NCBI GenBank assembly: GCA_964417895.1
Contig: CAYQJS010000086.1
Span: 1 to 13,343, forward strand
Length of the DNA stretch: 13,343 nucleotides
Direction: 5' to 3'
DNA from: CAYQJS01 sp964417895
GTDB lineage: Bacteria; Chloroflexota; UBA6077; SHYK01
The position numbers were made by a program, and so were the translations under genes. Below, one piece after another: positions 13,189-13,343 of the stretch; position 1 is the first letter of the stretch, and every line of letters starts with the position of its first letter. The notes beneath the pieces were generated by a model. That model did not search any database and was not told the origin of the DNA. It worked only from the letters and a program-made list of their open reading frames with translations.

Positions 13189-13343
13189 GAACGCAACCTG
13201 GCGACCGCCCTCGCCGCCGCCAGCACCAACCGATCCTCGGACCGTCGTGAGGCCGGCGCGGGCTCGTTCCGCAACCTCCGCCGCCGAGTATGGTGCCCCC
13301 CATTGTCAAGACAGCAAAAGGGCTGGTTTAAGTTAAGAGCGCC

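Noticed and set aside
13304..13309. TTGACA on the minus strand as a -35 box
   Set aside because: It lies immediately before the candidate ATG of the cupin gene and has no -10 at the right distance.

Overview
The window is a GC-rich bacterial chromosome segment of about 13.3 kb with no rRNA, tRNA or CRISPR. Several families of short interspersed and tandem repeats lie between genes (TCGACAGGCTC-type, GTAGGGGCG-type palindromes, GTCATTCTGAG-type, CACGGAGGCACAGAG-type and CCCCTGT-type). Together with TTG starts and a member of the large bacterial amidohydrolase-2 group plus a second remnant, this suggests an environmental Chloroflexota-like genome. That assignment is an inference from style and no marker gene proves it.

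Left part (2-4756): a leftward dihydrolipoyl dehydrogenase whose last 25 codons consist of the CCCCTGT repeat; a 478-bp repeat-filled divergent spacer; a rightward M3-type zinc peptidase that looks leaderless; then moaC and moaB of molybdenum cofactor synthesis, separated by another repeat block.

Middle (4759-7204): a small RelB/ParD-like antitoxin gene follows moaB by 2 nt. Its RelE/ParE toxin partner carries a +1 frameshift near its 5' end. Next is a secreted GH10 endo-xylanase with an N-terminal beta-sandwich-like region, ending convergently with the right-hand cluster.

Right part (7425-13303, all leftward): transcription order is a single-domain cupin (probably frameshifted at a six-G tract), two tandem 338-aa gentisate-dioxygenase-like bicupins, a 24-codon remnant of an amidohydrolase, a family-5 solute-binding lipoprotein, and a complete amidohydrolase-2. 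Ring-cleaving-type cupins, a decarboxylase/hydrolase-type amidohydrolase and an uptake lipoprotein together suggest a catabolic module for an aromatic or other carboxylic acid. The substrate cannot be read from sequence. The two bicupins are about half identical, but one has lost a histidine of the expected iron site and carries a glutamate four residues later. A sigma70-like promoter overlapping two TGCACAA direct repeats sits in front of the bicupin pair. This cluster is the best candidate for an undescribed system here.
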